Below are positions 36,604 through 46,475 of a DNA stretch of 64,000 bases, one piece after another. This stretch comes from Ureibacillus acetophenoni (lineage in GTDB: Bacteria; Bacillota; Bacilli; Bacillales_A; Planococcaceae), in contig NZ_OBQC01000005.1 of assembly GCF_900220965.1 (NCBI RefSeq), forward strand, positions 145,275-209,274. Reading direction: 5' to 3'. The notes under the pieces were generated by a model. The model had not been told where the DNA came from. It worked only from the letters and a program-made list of their open reading frames with translations, and did not search any database. Made by a program: the position numbers and the translations under genes. Within the stretch, counting starts at the first letter, position 1. Each line of letters starts with the position of its first letter.

Positions 36604-36891
36604 TTAAGCGTCTAAACGAACTGCGATGTGACGAATAACGTCTTCAGTAATGTTAGCAATACGAGTGTACTCATCGATAGCTTCGTTACCAGCGTTTACT
36701 TTCACGATTTGGTAGTAACCTTCGCGTAAGTCGTTGATTTCGTAAGCTAAGCGGCGTTTACCCCACTCTTTTGCTTCGATGATTTCTGCACCATTTGAAG
36801 TTAAAGCGTCAGTTAAGCGATCTACAACAGCTTTTTTAGCTTCGTCTTCAATGTTTGGGCGAATGATGTACATTAATTCATACTTTCTCAT
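36604..36891 (-). CDS. rpsF: 30S ribosomal protein S6
   Basis: 95 residues: [36 protein letters not shown] and [12 protein letters not shown] are typical bS6. First gene of the operon; its ribosome binding site AAGGAGGTG lies in a leader that can fold to hide it. Confidence 0.97.
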   Translation of the reverse strand: MRKYELMYIIRPNIEDEAKKAVVDRLTDALTSNGAEIIEAKEWGKRRLAYEINDLREGYYQIVKVNAGNEAIDEYTRIANITEDVIRHIAVRLDA

Positions 36892-36900
36892 CTTTATTTT

Positions 36901-36950
36901 GCACCTCCTTATGGACTTTGGCTCACCTAATTTTAGGGAGCAAGGAGTGA
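36901..36950 (-). promoter_or_regulatory. rpsF leader with hairpin that can hide the ribosome binding site
   Basis: On the minus strand CACTCCTTG lies upstream of an inner hairpin GCTCCCTA-aaat-TAGGTGAGC, and then AAGGAGGTG, the rpsF Shine-Dalgarno. CACTCCTT can pair with AAGGAGGTG with one bulge. The S6:S18 complex is known to bind an mRNA leader in bacteria; this placement fits, but the canonical CCG bulge is not clearly seen. Confidence 0.5.
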
Positions 36951-37070
36951 ATAATTTTATTTACTCACATCTACGAATTGTAACATAGAACATATTTTCT
37001 TGCAAGAGAGAATATCGAATCCCATTCACTATTAAATTTAGTTATAATAAAACAATAGGAGGTGGAAGTT

Positions 37071-37616
37071 GTGAATGAGCTATCAAATCCTCATATTATT
37101 GAATTAGATATGAAGAAAATGGCTAGAGCAAATCTTTGGGCTACTTTATGGTTAACTATTCTTTTTATCATTATTAATAATCTTATCCATCAAAGGTTCT
37201 CACTATCTATTACCTTTTGGACTTTTATAGTGTTTGTAATTGGTTATGTATTATTAATTGCCCTACATGAAATTTTCCATTTAATTGGTTTTGTTTTGTT
37301 CGGTAAAGTGAAGATTAAAGAGCTAGATTATGGAGTAAATCTCAAACTAGGTGTTGCTTATGCGACAACGACTAAACCATTAGAAAATCACATCATGAGA
37401 AAAGCATTAATGCTTCCTTTTTGGACGACAGGTGTTTTACCTACTATAATCGGTTTTTATGTAGATTCGTATTTAATCGTAATCCTTGGAGCATTCTTAA
37501 TAGCTGGAGCAGTTGGTGACTTTTATATGTATAACGAGTTAAAAAAGTTCCCTAACAATAGTTTAGTAAAAGACGATCCTGAGTTACCCAAATTATATAT
37601 ATATCCAAATAATTAA
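37071..37616 (+). CDS. DUF3267 membrane protein with HExxH motif
   Basis: 181 residues. Start taken at GTG 37071, 8 bases after AGGAGG (37057-37062); the longer frame would overlap the ribosome binding site. Four hydrophobic spans, with HEIFH (about residues 66-70) in the second, the zinc-metalloprotease motif of the DUF3267 family of integral membrane proteins. A membrane-embedded protease is possible, not shown. It is on the opposite strand from its neighbours and shares a bidirectional terminator with the next gene. Confidence 0.82.
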   Translation: MNELSNPHIIELDMKKMARANLWATLWLTILFIIINNLIHQRFSLSITFWTFIVFVIGYVLLIALHEIFHLIGFVLFGKVKIKELDYGVNLKLGVAYATTTKPLENHIMRKALMLPFWTTGVLPTIIGFYVDSYLIVILGAFLIAGAVGDFYMYNELKKFPNNSLVKDDPELPKLYIYPNN

Positions 37617-37618
37617 AA

Positions 37619-37669
37619 ACTACACACTGGATGTGACTACTAAAAGTTACTGTAGAGTGTGTAGTTTTA
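37619..37669. terminator. Shared terminator of two convergent genes
   Basis: ACTACACACT/AGTGTGTAGT arms with a 27-base inner loop, A-rich on the left and TTTTATTT on the right, between the convergent DUF3267 and acyl-CoA dehydrogenase-like genes. Confidence 0.8.
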
Positions 37670-37675
37670 TTTATG

Positions 37676-38710
37676 TTAAGGTGTTAAAAATACATGTTGG
37701 CTAGCTGTACATAAATTACGCCACGCGCGGTTTAAAGAAGTTGTTTCAATAACTGCTCCCATACCATAATAACGAATTAGTTTATGGGCATATAACAATA
37801 ACTCGCTAGATTGATCCTTACAATATGAAGTTAATTCATTTAATTCTTCTTCAAGTAACACTTCCCCCGAAACGTGGCTTTCCCAAAGTTTAGCGACTAA
37901 CTTGTAGAAGCTTTCTTCAATAAGTTGCAGTTTTGACTGAATTTCATTCAAATTAAGTTTTACCAACTCGTAGCGTTCAGTAGATAGTACATCACTTTTT
38001 CGATTTAAAGAGACATCTGCCTCATCTATAAATTGTTCCATTAATCCTAAACATAAAGAGAAAAATGAAGCTTCTGCAAATGAATTAAATGGAAAGCGAT
38101 GTACAGGTAATTCGTACTCATTGCGGAATAAATCAAACTTGAACGTATCTATATCTTTCACTAATATTTGATCTACTTTCATCGTATGGCTAGATGTAGC
38201 TTTTAATCCCATTGCGTTCCAGTCTGGAATAATTTCAACTGTTTCACGTGGAACGCTACAAGTTACAATTTCCTCGCTTTCCTCTATTTTACAATTCATT
38301 GTAAATAAAGTTGCGTAGTCAGCCCCACTACAATATTTCCATTCACCTGATATTACATAACCACCATCTACTCTACTTGCGACTCCAAACTTCCCGCTTC
38401 CAGCAATCACAGCTTCTTTATGTATAAAACGATCCTTGCAAACTTCCGTTTCAAAAAGTGGTATGAACATATTTCCACCAGAGCCTATTGTGACTGCCCA
38501 TCCAACATTTCCATCGATTGCACCTGCCTGCTGAAAAAGTTTCAACCCATCTACTAAAGGTAGCTCTAATCCTCCCAGTGCATCTGGTGTAAAAACTTTA
38601 AATAATTTTTTCTCATAAATAATCTCTAGCACTTCTGGTAAAATTGTTTTTGCGATTTCCATCTTTTCAGATAGTTCTTTAATCTTTCTAATCTCTTCTT
38701 CCGTAAACAT
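37676..38710 (-). CDS. Acyl-CoA dehydrogenase-like flavoprotein
   Basis: 344 residues. The N-terminal helical domain (with FTPDALGGLELPLVDGLKLF), the middle beta domain (ISGEWKYCSGADYA, GLKATSSHTM) and the C-terminal helical bundle follow the acyl-CoA dehydrogenase fold. The text resembles the DszC/HsaA-type flavin monooxygenase branch more than fatty-acid dehydrogenases: there is no clear catalytic Glu of the latter. Substrate unknown. Ten bases beyond a terminator shared with the opposite-strand gene. It contains a near-parS sequence at 38240-38255. Confidence 0.75.
   Translation of the reverse strand: MFTEEEIRKIKELSEKMEIAKTILPEVLEIIYEKKLFKVFTPDALGGLELPLVDGLKLFQQAGAIDGNVGWAVTIGSGGNMFIPLFETEVCKDRFIHKEAVIAGSGKFGVASRVDGGYVISGEWKYCSGADYATLFTMNCKIEESEEIVTCSVPRETVEIIPDWNAMGLKATSSHTMKVDQILVKDIDTFKFDLFRNEYELPVHRFPFNSFAEASFFSLCLGLMEQFIDEADVSLNRKSDVLSTERYELVKLNLNEIQSKLQLIEESFYKLVAKLWESHVSGEVLLEEELNELTSYCKDQSSELLLYAHKLIRYYGMGAVIETTSLNRAWRNLCTASQHVFLTP
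38240..38255. promoter_or_regulatory. parS-like site inside the acyl-CoA dehydrogenase-like gene
   Basis: TGTTTCACGTGGAACG: 14 of 16 positions of the parS consensus TGTTTCACGTGAAACA, in coding sequence. It may be weakly used or a chance match. Confidence 0.4.
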
Positions 38711-38742
38711 TCTACATTCCCCTTTTATGTTTAAATTAAAAA

Positions 38743-38767
38743 AACTGCTACCAATATGATAGCAGTT
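38743..38767 (-). terminator. Intrinsic terminator after ychF
   Basis: AACTGCTA/TAGCAGTT arms, followed by TTTTTTAATTT on the minus strand. Confidence 0.85.
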
Positions 38768-38781
38768 GAATTCTATTTATT

Positions 38782-39882
38782 CTAAACATTAAAGCGGAAT
38801 AACATAATGTCTCCGTCTTGTACAACGTATTCTTTACCCTCTAGTCTTACTTTTCCAGCTTCTTTTGCAGCTTGCATAGACCCAGCTTCTACTAAATCAT
38901 CATAAGAAACTGTTTCTGCTCGAATAAATCCGCGCTCAAAATCAGTGTGAATAATACCCGCACATTGTGGAGCTTTCATTCCTTTACGGAATGTCCATGC
39001 ACGAACCTCTTGTACACCTGCAGTAAAGTATGTTGCTAGTCCTAATAAATCATAAGAAGCACGAATCAGTTGGTCTAAACCTGATTCTTCAATTCCTAAT
39101 TCTTGTAGGAACATTGCTTTTTCATCATTGTCTAATTCAGAAATTTCTTCTTCAATTTTTGCACAAATCGTAATAACACGTGCTCCTTCTGCTTGAGCGT
39201 ATTCTTTAACTTGTTGCACATATTTATTATTCTCTGCATCAGCAACTTCGTCTTCAGAAACGTTCGCTACATATAGCATTGGCTTAATTGTTAATAAATG
39301 AAGCCCTTTGATTACTTTTAGTTCATCTTCTGATACTTCAACAGAGCGTGCTGGCTTTTCATTTTCTAACGCTTCTTTTATCTTAATAAGAATTGGTTCT
39401 TCTACTAATGCTTCTTTATCTTTTTGCTTTGCCATTTTGCTTACACGTTGAAGACGTTTTTCAACGGATTCCATATCCGCTAAGATTAGTTCTAAATTGA
39501 TTACTTCGATGTCATCAATTGGGTTAACTGATCCAGAAACATGTGTAATATTTTCGTCTTCAAAACAACGTACAACTTGGCAAATTGCATCTACTTCACG
39601 AATGTGAGACAAGAATTTATTTCCTAATCCTTCACCTTTTGAAGCACCTTTTACAATTCCCGCGATATCCGTAAATTCAAATCCTGTTGGTACAGTCTTC
39701 TTTGGAATAACTAATTCAGTTAGTTTATCTAAACGTGCATCGGGAACTTCTACTACTCCTACGTTAGGATCAATTGTTGCGAATGGATAGTTTGCAGCTA
39801 AAGCACCTGCTTTTGTTATAGCATTAAATAATGTAGACTTCCCAACGTTCGGTAGCCCTACAATCCCTGCTGTAAGTGACAT
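38782..39882 (-). CDS. ychF: Redox-sensitive ATPase/GTPase YchF (OLA1 family)
   Basis: 366 residues, full length. G1 [15 protein letters not shown]3 [20 protein letters not shown], the altered G4 NVSEDE (the reason this family prefers ATP), and the TGS domain near the end (ARTWTFR-like region [18 protein letters not shown]). Ribosome-associated, negative effector of oxidative stress in other bacteria. Homologue of B. subtilis yyaF. Confidence 0.96.
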   Translation of the reverse strand: MSLTAGIVGLPNVGKSTLFNAITKAGALAANYPFATIDPNVGVVEVPDARLDKLTELVIPKKTVPTGFEFTDIAGIVKGASKGEGLGNKFLSHIREVDAICQVVRCFEDENITHVSGSVNPIDDIEVINLELILADMESVEKRLQRVSKMAKQKDKEALVEEPILIKIKEALENEKPARSVEVSEDELKVIKGLHLLTIKPMLYVANVSEDEVADAENNKYVQQVKEYAQAEGARVITICAKIEEEISELDNDEKAMFLQELGIEESGLDQLIRASYDLLGLATYFTAGVQEVRAWTFRKGMKAPQCAGIIHTDFERGFIRAETVSYDDLVEAGSMQAAKEAGKVRLEGKEYVVQDGDIMLFRFNV

Positions 39883-39996
39883 TACATTGACACGACCTTT
39901 CTAAATTACGTAACTTAATATACTCGTTTTTTCCAGTGTCTATTATATTGATAAGTAGAGCAAAAGTCTAATTCGTTTATATTTAATACTGTTAGG

Positions 39997-40200
39997 TTAT
40001 TGTTCTGAATTAGATTTTACTATCACTTTCTTCATTTTTTTCTCAAATTCTCGGCGAGGAATGAGTACACTATGACCACAACCTTCACACTTAATACGGA
40101 TATCTGCACCCATACGGATAACCTTCCATGCATTTGTACCACATGGATGTTGCTTTTTCATTTCAACAACATCATTTAAATCAAAAGATTTTGCTTCCAT
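39997..40200 (-). CDS. DUF951 small protein
   Basis: 67 residues. FDLNDVVEMKKQHPCGTNAWKVIRMGADIRIKCEGCGHSVLIPRREFEKK is the DUF951 pattern with Cys residues that could bind zinc. Its ATG overlaps the stop of the MscS gene by one base (TAATG). Function unknown; the family is nearly always next to mscS or ychF in Bacillales. Confidence 0.9.
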   Translation of the reverse strand: MEAKSFDLNDVVEMKKQHPCGTNAWKVIRMGADIRIKCEGCGHSVLIPRREFEKKMKKVIVKSNSEQ

Positions 40201-41123
40201 TATGCATTTTCTCCTCCTGACTCTGAATTTCCTCTCCCTCGATCATATAGCATCATTTTAGGATATGCCATAGGGATTCCATTTTTATCTAAAATATCCT
40301 TCACATCTCGTCGAATAACCCTTGCTATTGCATAATGTTGTAAAGGTTTTGTTTCTGCAATAATACGGATAGTCACTTCTGTTCCTACAACATTCTGAAC
40401 TCCTAGGAAGGATGGAACACCTACTAACTCTTCAAATTGTTCCGGCAACTTTTTCAAGTAATTACTCACTAATTTTTCTACCTGTTCAATATCTGCTTCT
40501 AATCCTACTTGCATATCAATGATTGCTTTTGAATTGTTAACGGAAAAGTTAATAACATCTGTAATTTGACCATTCGGAATAATAAATTGCTCTCCCGTCG
40601 TTCCTAAAATTTTCGTTGTTCTAAGTCCAATTTCTACAACTGTTCCTTCTGCTATATTTGCTGTACTTAATCTAACATAGTCTCCAACGCCAAACTGGTC
40701 CTCTAATATTATGAAAAACCCCGTAATGATGTCTTTCACTAAACTTTGAGCACCAAAACCAATAGCCAAGCCGGCAATCCCAGCCCCTGCTAATAGCCCC
40801 ATGATTTCTATTCCTAGTGCTGAAAGAATTGTAATTATTGCTGTGAAGTATACAACATAAGATAAAACACTTTGTAACAATTTTACAATTGTTGTTTGTC
40901 GTCGTTCAGAATGATGAATGGTTTTCACCTTTAATGAGAACACACGTTTAATAATTCGTTTGCCTATAAAGATTACTAGATACGAAACGATTAATATTGC
41001 AAGGATTTTAATTGAAGCTTCAATAATAAAATTCCACAATTTTTCGCTCGTTAAATAATCCCATACTCTCTCTGTCATTTTAACAAAGGCACCTGGGTCC
41101 GGAATTACATTTTCGTCAGCCAT
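40200..41123 (-). CDS. MscS-family small-conductance mechanosensitive channel
   Basis: 307 residues from ATG 41123, 6 bases after AAGGAGTGG; a longer frame to 41174 has no ribosome binding site. Three membrane spans, with the pore-lining helix GLLAGAGIAGLAIGFGAQSLVKDIITGFFIILEDQF (alternating Gly/Ala), then the beta domain DYVRLSTANIAEGTVVEIGLRTTKI and a C-terminal cage. It opens on membrane tension to release solutes after osmotic downshift. Confidence 0.93.
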   Translation of the reverse strand: MADENVIPDPGAFVKMTERVWDYLTSEKLWNFIIEASIKILAILIVSYLVIFIGKRIIKRVFSLKVKTIHHSERRQTTIVKLLQSVLSYVVYFTAIITILSALGIEIMGLLAGAGIAGLAIGFGAQSLVKDIITGFFIILEDQFGVGDYVRLSTANIAEGTVVEIGLRTTKILGTTGEQFIIPNGQITDVINFSVNNSKAIIDMQVGLEADIEQVEKLVSNYLKKLPEQFEELVGVPSFLGVQNVVGTEVTIRIIAETKPLQHYAIARVIRRDVKDILDKNGIPMAYPKMMLYDRGRGNSESGGENA

Positions 41124-41229
41124 TTTTCCACTCCTTGTATAACTACCTAAATTTTTGAATATACTGCATAACAATAAGTGTAAGTTTAGAGAGTCATTTT
41201 TTAATAATTTAAAAGAAAGAGAGAGATTT

Positions 41230-41859
41230 ATGCAGAATATAAACGAAACAGTTAGAACTTTTGTACATCATGAACAAGCTGGTGCTGTATGGCGTTTAAG
41301 TGATCTATTTTTAAATTATATCCCTTTTGACCATGAGCAAATCATATTTTGTTGTATAGGTACAGATCGTTCTACCGGCGATTCACTTGGGCCACTAACA
41401 GGAAGCTTCCTGACAAGCTATCACTCTTTTCCTTTTAAAGTAATTGGAACTTTAGAAGATCCATTACATGCAGTAAATCTACCTTCAACAGTTGAAGAAT
41501 TACAACAATTAAGTAAAACTCCATTTGTAATTGCCATCGATGCATGCCTAGGATCAGAACAATCAATTGGACAAATTATTGTACATGAAGGGCCACTTTT
41601 ACCAGGCAAAGCTGTAAAAAAGGAATTACCAGCAATTGGTGATATCTCCATTAAGGGAATAGTTAATGTTGGTGGATTTATGGAAATGCTCGTTTTACAA
41701 AATACTAGACTTAAAACAACATATTCTATGAGTGATAAAATAGCTAGAGCTTTACTATTAGCTTGGCAACGTTATTCACTGAAAGGGAAAAATAATCGCA
41801 ACAACTATACCGACTACAACGATCCCAGGGAGCAAATTGGCTACTCGAATTTTAGTTAA
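41230..41859 (+). CDS. yyaC: YyaC, spore-protease-related protein
   Basis: 209 residues from ATG 41230, close to the B. subtilis YyaC length (about 205); the longer frame from 41155 lacks a ribosome binding site. IIFCCIGTDRSTGDSLGPLTG and FVIAIDACLG are the conserved blocks of the YyaC family, related in fold to the germination protease Gpr and present in spore formers. It supports a spore-forming host. Its last 84 bases overlap the end of the opposite-strand DUF554 gene. Confidence 0.9.
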   Translation: MQNINETVRTFVHHEQAGAVWRLSDLFLNYIPFDHEQIIFCCIGTDRSTGDSLGPLTGSFLTSYHSFPFKVIGTLEDPLHAVNLPSTVEELQQLSKTPFVIAIDACLGSEQSIGQIIVHEGPLLPGKAVKKELPAIGDISIKGIVNVGGFMEMLVLQNTRLKTTYSMSDKIARALLLAWQRYSLKGKNNRNNYTDYNDPREQIGYSNFS

Positions 41860-42495
41860 ACCAGTCATATTTAGCCCGATAGCAAGGATCATAATACCAC
41901 CTGTTGCAGTCATCTCTTGAATATATAAGTTTAAGGCTGCTTCTGGTATATAAATACTAATTAAACCAGCTAATAGAGCAATCGCTCCTTCATATAAAAG
42001 GATTGGAACAGCCGACAATAACACACCTAGACCTAACGTTGAGGATAATATAATAGCTATAAAACCATCTATAATCCCCTTCGTAATTAGAACATCATGA
42101 TTATTTCTTAAACCACTATCGAGCGCTCCTATTATTCCCATTGATCCAATAACAAATAATAACGTTGCTGTAACGAATGCATCTGAAATACTTGAATTTG
42201 AATTTACCTTTGAATCCCTATTTTTAAAAAGAGATTCAACCCATTTTCCTAATTTGTTTATTTGGTGCTCTAAGTCAAGCCATTCTCCTAATACTGCACC
42301 AATAACTAAGCTAACAATAACAATAACGACGTTACTCGTTTCAAATCCCATTTGAATTCCAAGCACGGCCACAGCTAATCCAATAATTTGCAAAACTGTA
42401 TCTTTCATCTTTTCAGGGATATTTTGAAACAGTCTTCCGATGATTGAACCTATAATAATTAATACCGAATTAATAATTGTTCCTAATAAAATCAT
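41776..42495 (-). CDS. DUF554 integral membrane protein
   Basis: 239 residues with about six spans. MILLGTIINSVLIIIGSIIGRLF, GAVLGEWLDLE, and IGSMGIIGALDSGLRNNHDVLITKGIIDGF are hallmark DUF554 text. Possible transporter; unknown substrate. The 3' end runs 84 bases into yyaC on the other strand. Confidence 0.9.
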   Translation of the reverse strand: MILLGTIINSVLIIIGSIIGRLFQNIPEKMKDTVLQIIGLAVAVLGIQMGFETSNVVIVIVSLVIGAVLGEWLDLEHQINKLGKWVESLFKNRDSKVNSNSSISDAFVTATLLFVIGSMGIIGALDSGLRNNHDVLITKGIIDGFIAIILSSTLGLGVLLSAVPILLYEGAIALLAGLISIYIPEAALNLYIQEMTATGGIMILAIGLNMTGLTKIRVANLLPGIVVVGIVVAIIFPFQ

Positions 42496-42695
42496 AATTA
42501 GCCTCTATTCTTCAATCAATACAATCCTATTCTATTTATCGTTAATACTTGTTAATCTTCAAATTCCTTTAAATTGTAAGTAGTTGAATATTATGTAATT
42601 GGAACTTAATAATAAGTGAAAATCTACCTTGAAAATTGCAGTTCACAATTTAATGAAGTGAAAATCGAGCGCCAAATGATTGGCGCTCGATTTGA

Positions 42696-43535
42696 TCATA
42701 ATTCCTCTAACTCTAGTATTTCTAAAATTCGCTCTAAATCTTCCTCTGAATAAAACTCTATTTCAATTTTACCTTTATTTTTATTTTTCTTAATTTGGAC
42801 ATTTGTTCCGAAATACTCTCTTAATTGAGTTTCTTTTGACTGAACAAAAATATCCTTTTTTGTTTTAGGTGTTTCACGTGGAACATTCTCATTATATTCT
42901 TTAATCAAATTTTCCAATTGTCGGACATTTAAGTGATGTTTTATTACTTTGTTTGCAACTTCAGGGATTCTTTTCTTGTTTTTTAAGCCAAGTAATGTTC
43001 GTCCATGGCCCATTGATAGCTGGCCATCGTTTACCATTTGTCTAACTACATCAGGTAATTGGAGTAAACGAATGTGGTTTGTAATATGCGGACGGGACTT
43101 TCCTAGACGTTTAGCAAGGTCTTCTTGAGTGAAATTTAACTTTTCTATTAAGCTTTGATATGCTTCGGCCTCTTCAATTGGTGTCAGATCTTCACGTTGA
43201 AGGTTCTCTAAAATAGCAACTTCCATCATTTGTTCTTCTGACATTTCTTTCACGATGGCAGGAATCTCATTCAGATTTGCTAGTTTAGCAGCTCTAAAGC
43301 GTCTTTCACCAACAACAATTTCGTATTTAGATCCTTTTTTCCGTACAACGATAGGTTGTATAATTCCATGTTCTCGTATAGATTGTGCTAATTCTTCTAT
43401 GGCTTCGTCTTCAAAAATTTTACGAGGTTGATATGGGTTTGCAACTAATTTTTGCAATGGAAGTTTTTTAATTTCATTTTCATTTTCCATCGCAGGTAAC
43501 AAAGCTTCTAAACCTTTACCTAGTCCTCTAGCCAT
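42696..43535 (-). CDS. parB: Chromosome-partitioning protein ParB (Spo0J)
   Basis: 279 residues. CTPase/ParB motif block KLPLQKLVANPYQPRKIF, VVGERRFRAAKLA, MMEVAILENLQREDLTPIEEAEAY, then helix-turn-helix FTQEDLAKRLGKSRPHITNHIRLLQLP. It loads on parS, spreads as a clamp and recruits condensin. It contains a parS site at 42870-42885, as B. subtilis spo0J does. Start overlaps the parA stop by 8 bases. Confidence 0.96.
   Translation of the reverse strand: MARGLGKGLEALLPAMENENEIKKLPLQKLVANPYQPRKIFEDEAIEELAQSIREHGIIQPIVVRKKGSKYEIVVGERRFRAAKLANLNEIPAIVKEMSEEQMMEVAILENLQREDLTPIEEAEAYQSLIEKLNFTQEDLAKRLGKSRPHITNHIRLLQLPDVVRQMVNDGQLSMGHGRTLLGLKNKKRIPEVANKVIKHHLNVRQLENLIKEYNENVPRETPKTKKDIFVQSKETQLREYFGTNVQIKKNKNKGKIEIEFYSEEDLERILEILELEEL
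42870..42885. promoter_or_regulatory. parS site inside parB
   Basis: TGTTTCACGTGGAACA, 15 of 16 to the parS consensus. A parS within spo0J is a known feature of B. subtilis. Confidence 0.8.
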
Positions 43536-44289
43536 TTTTAATCACTTCCCTTGCTAATTCTAGATAAAGTTCTGCACCTCGTGATTTTGAATCATAGATA
43601 ATAATCGGTTCACCATGACTTGGTGCTTCACTTAAACGAACATTTCTTGGGATAATTGATTTATAAACTTTTTCTTGGAAGTACTTTTTCACTTCTTCAA
43701 TTACTTGAATACCTAAATTCGTCCGCGCATCTAACATCGTTAAAACAACGCCATCAATATAAAGTTCTTGATTTAGATGTTTTTGTACAAGGCGAACTGT
43801 TGATAATAATTGACTCAAACCTTCTAATGCATAAAATTCACATTGAACTGGGATAATTACTGCATCTGCGGCAGTTAATGCATTAATTGTTAGTAACCCT
43901 AGGGATGGTGGACAGTCTATAATAACGTAATCATAGTTATCCTTCACATCATCTAAAGCGTGTTTTAATCGAACTTCACGTGATATGGTAGAAACTAATT
44001 CTACTTCTGCACCTGCAAGTTGAATTGTAGCAGGAACTAAAGATAAATTTTCTACCTTCGTCTCTTTTATGACACCTTTTATATCCTCATCATCAATTAA
44101 TACATCATATATACAATGTTGTGTTTCACCCTTATTAACCCCTACACCACTTGTTGCATTGCCTTGTGGATCAATGTCAATTAGTAACACTTTCTTCCCT
44201 AAGTAAGCTAGGCAAGCACTTAAATTAACAGATGTCGTTGTTTTACCAACTCCACCCTTTTGATTTGTTACAGCAATGGTTCTTCCCAA
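43528..44289 (-). CDS. parA: Chromosome-partitioning ATPase ParA (Soj)
   Basis: 253 residues from TTG 44289, giving the canonical start MGRTIAVTNQKGGVGKTTTSVNLSA, same length as B. subtilis Soj. An ATG at 44310 would add seven residues and has no better ribosome binding site. Deviant Walker A KGGVGKTT, and DYVIIDCPPSLG. It moves or regulates ParB-parS complexes and modulates DnaA. Confidence 0.96.
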   Translation of the reverse strand: MGRTIAVTNQKGGVGKTTTSVNLSACLAYLGKKVLLIDIDPQGNATSGVGVNKGETQHCIYDVLIDDEDIKGVIKETKVENLSLVPATIQLAGAEVELVSTISREVRLKHALDDVKDNYDYVIIDCPPSLGLLTINALTAADAVIIPVQCEFYALEGLSQLLSTVRLVQKHLNQELYIDGVVLTMLDARTNLGIQVIEEVKKYFQEKVYKSIIPRNVRLSEAPSHGEPIIIYDSKSRGAELYLELAREVIKNG

Positions 44290-44424
44290 GACGATTGCAC
44301 CTACTTTCAACTATCAATTTCTATTAAAAAAATTATAAAATTATCATTTAAAATTAAAGTTTTTTAGTACTTCTATTATTCTATCAAAAAAATAGTATTT
44401 AGGTTAAAAAAACGATGAAAAAAA

Positions 44425-44450
44425 GGTTCCTAAATAAAAATAAAGGAACC
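44425..44450 (-). terminator. Intrinsic terminator after noc
   Basis: GGTTCCT/AGGAACC arms, followed by TTTTTTTCATCG on the minus strand. Confidence 0.85.
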
Positions 44451-44461
44451 ATCTGTATATA

Positions 44462-45340
44462 TTAATTCTTTTTCTTTGGTATTTTTACTGTAATAGTATA
44501 AAAATCTTCAGTTTCTTCTTCTTCTGTTTTTACATTAATACCGCTCTTAGTAACCATTGATAAAGATTGTCTAATAGTATTTACTGCAATACGAATATCT
44601 TTACTAATTGCTTTTCTTTTTGGTCTTTCTTTTTTAACTTCTTCTTCTTTTGGCGCTAGTAATTGTTGAATATAATCTTCAAGTTGACGTACGTTCCAAT
44701 CATATTCTTTAATCAATTCTACTAATTCGCTTTGAGCCTCTTCATCTTTAATAGAAATTAACGCTCTCGCATGTCTTTCAGAAATTTCCCTTTTCAAAAT
44801 AGCTTCCTGCACATTTTGAGGTAATTTTAATAAGCGTAATTTATTAGCAATTGTTGACTGACCTTTTCCTAGACGTTGGGCAAGTGCTTCTTGTGTCAAT
44901 GAATGGAGTTCAATCAGTTGTTGATAAGCCATTGCTTCTTCAATTGCTGTTAATTCTTCCCTTTGAAGATTTTCAATCAGAGCAATTGAAGCTGTCTCTT
45001 TATCACTTAAATTACGAATGATAGCAGGAACTTCAGTCCAATTAAGCTTTTTCATTGCTCGGTATCGACGTTCACCGGCAATAATCTCATATTGGTCATC
45101 ATTATAGCGTCTAACAACGATCGGTTGAATGACACCATGCGTATGGATTGTTCTTGCTAATTCTTCTATTTTTTCTTCATCAAAAACTGTTCGAGGTTGA
45201 TAACGATTAGGAATAATTTTATCGATTGTAATTTTAACTACTTCTTCAGTAGTCTTATTTTCTATTACTTCCACATCACTCTTAACCTCAGATGCTAGCT
45301 TATCCCCGCCTCCGAAAAAACGTGAAAAAGGACTTTTCAT
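44462..45340 (-). CDS. noc: Nucleoid occlusion protein Noc
   Basis: 292 residues, a ParB paralogue. It has an N-terminal membrane-targeting-type amphipathic segment ([12 protein letters not shown]), [46 protein letters not shown] and helix-turn-helix [28 protein letters not shown]. It prevents the division septum forming over DNA. Upstream of parA-parB, as in B. subtilis. Confidence 0.94.
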   Translation of the reverse strand: MKSPFSRFFGGGDKLASEVKSDVEVIENKTTEEVVKITIDKIIPNRYQPRTVFDEEKIEELARTIHTHGVIQPIVVRRYNDDQYEIIAGERRYRAMKKLNWTEVPAIIRNLSDKETASIALIENLQREELTAIEEAMAYQQLIELHSLTQEALAQRLGKGQSTIANKLRLLKLPQNVQEAILKREISERHARALISIKDEEAQSELVELIKEYDWNVRQLEDYIQQLLAPKEEEVKKERPKRKAISKDIRIAVNTIRQSLSMVTKSGINVKTEEEETEDFYTITVKIPKKKN

Positions 45341-45598
45341 CCAATGGCACCACCTTTTTGAAACTTTCTTGCTCCTATACTATATTATTAACGAAATATA
45401 TGTAATTGTACAGTATTCTTCTAATCAAATTCGTCTAGTATACCTGATACTAGATTTATAAACTATTACATCCATAGATTATCCTACCATATAAATTTAT
45501 GGGAGAGTAATGAGTAATCTACTAAACTGTATTTACTATAAAATATGTATGAAGATAAAAGCAAATTTATTTTAATATAGGTAATTTTCCCAGTAATG

Positions 45599-45614
45599 TG
45601 TTTCACGTGGAACA
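45599..45614. promoter_or_regulatory. parS site (one mismatch)
   Basis: TGTTTCACGTGGAACA, in the noc-rsmG spacer, 41 bases from a perfect site. Spacer 45341-45671 is otherwise AT-rich. Confidence 0.85.
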
Positions 45615-45639
45615 ATTTAAGTGTATTGGGGTTATTTAC

Positions 45640-45655
45640 TGTTTCACGTGAAACA
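45640..45655. promoter_or_regulatory. Perfect parS site
   Basis: TGTTTCACGTGAAACA, a full 16-base match and perfect palindrome, just beyond the rsmG stop. Confidence 0.95.
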
Positions 45656-45671
45656 TGGTAATTAAATTTAT

Positions 45672-46388
45672 TTATTGAATAGGCGTTTTATTTGGTACTC
45701 CAGGTTTTCTAGGGTACTTTTTAGGAGTTTCTTTTATTTTATCAAATATATAGATTGTACGCTCACTTTCTTCAACTGGTAGTTGATAAGCAAACTCTTC
45801 TTTTAAAGATGCACCTAATGTTGTGATTGCCTTTTTTGCATCCTTCAATTCTTCTGGTCCAGCAGCTGCCTTTAAAGCAACAAAATTTCCACCCTTTTTG
45901 ACTAAAGGAATACAAAATTCCGATAAAACTGATAACCTTGCAACAGCACGAGCCGTTGTAACATCAAATTTTTCGCGATATTTTAAATTTTGCCCAAATT
46001 CCTCTGCACGAGCATGTACAAACTCAACATGATCTAAATTTAATTGCTCACTTAAATGGTTTAGGAAGTTAATTCGTTTATTTAATGAATCGACAATAGT
46101 TACATGTAAATGTGGGAAACATATTTTTATGGGTAAGCTTGGGAAGCCTGCTCCAGCACCAACATCACAAACAGATGTAACTTTTGTAAAATCAAAATAA
46201 AAACTGGCACTAATTGAATCATAAAAATGTTTTAAATAAACGCCTTCTAAGTCTGTAATTGCCGTTAAATTCATTTTTTCGTTCCATTCAACAAGTAATT
46301 CATAATATTTTTTAAATTGAGCGATTTGCACATCTGATAGTTCTATTCCCTTTTCTTTTAATGCTTCGATAAATTGTTGTTCGTTCAT
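45672..46388 (-). CDS. rsmG: 16S rRNA (guanine-527-N7)-methyltransferase RsmG
   Basis: 238 residues from ATG 46388, 7 bases after AAAGGAG; this matches usual GidB length. S-adenosylmethionine site [20 protein letters not shown], then [14 protein letters not shown]. It methylates G527 of 16S rRNA. Downstream of mnmG with a terminator between. Confidence 0.96.
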   Translation of the reverse strand: MNEQQFIEALKEKGIELSDVQIAQFKKYYELLVEWNEKMNLTAITDLEGVYLKHFYDSISASFYFDFTKVTSVCDVGAGAGFPSLPIKICFPHLHVTIVDSLNKRINFLNHLSEQLNLDHVEFVHARAEEFGQNLKYREKFDVTTARAVARLSVLSEFCIPLVKKGGNFVALKAAAGPEELKDAKKAITTLGASLKEEFAYQLPVEESERTIYIFDKIKETPKKYPRKPGVPNKTPIQ

Positions 46389-46439
46389 TTTAATCTCCTT
46401 TAGCATAAAAAGTTCTAACTTTTTAGTTATTAAAAAAGT

Positions 46440-46469
46440 GAGCGTTCGAGTATTCGCACTCGAACGCTC
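46440..46469 (-). terminator. Intrinsic terminator after mnmG
   Basis: Perfect GAGCGTTCGAGT/ACTCGAACGCTC arms, followed by ACTTTTTTAAT on the minus strand. Confidence 0.93.
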
Positions 46470-46475
46470 AACAAT

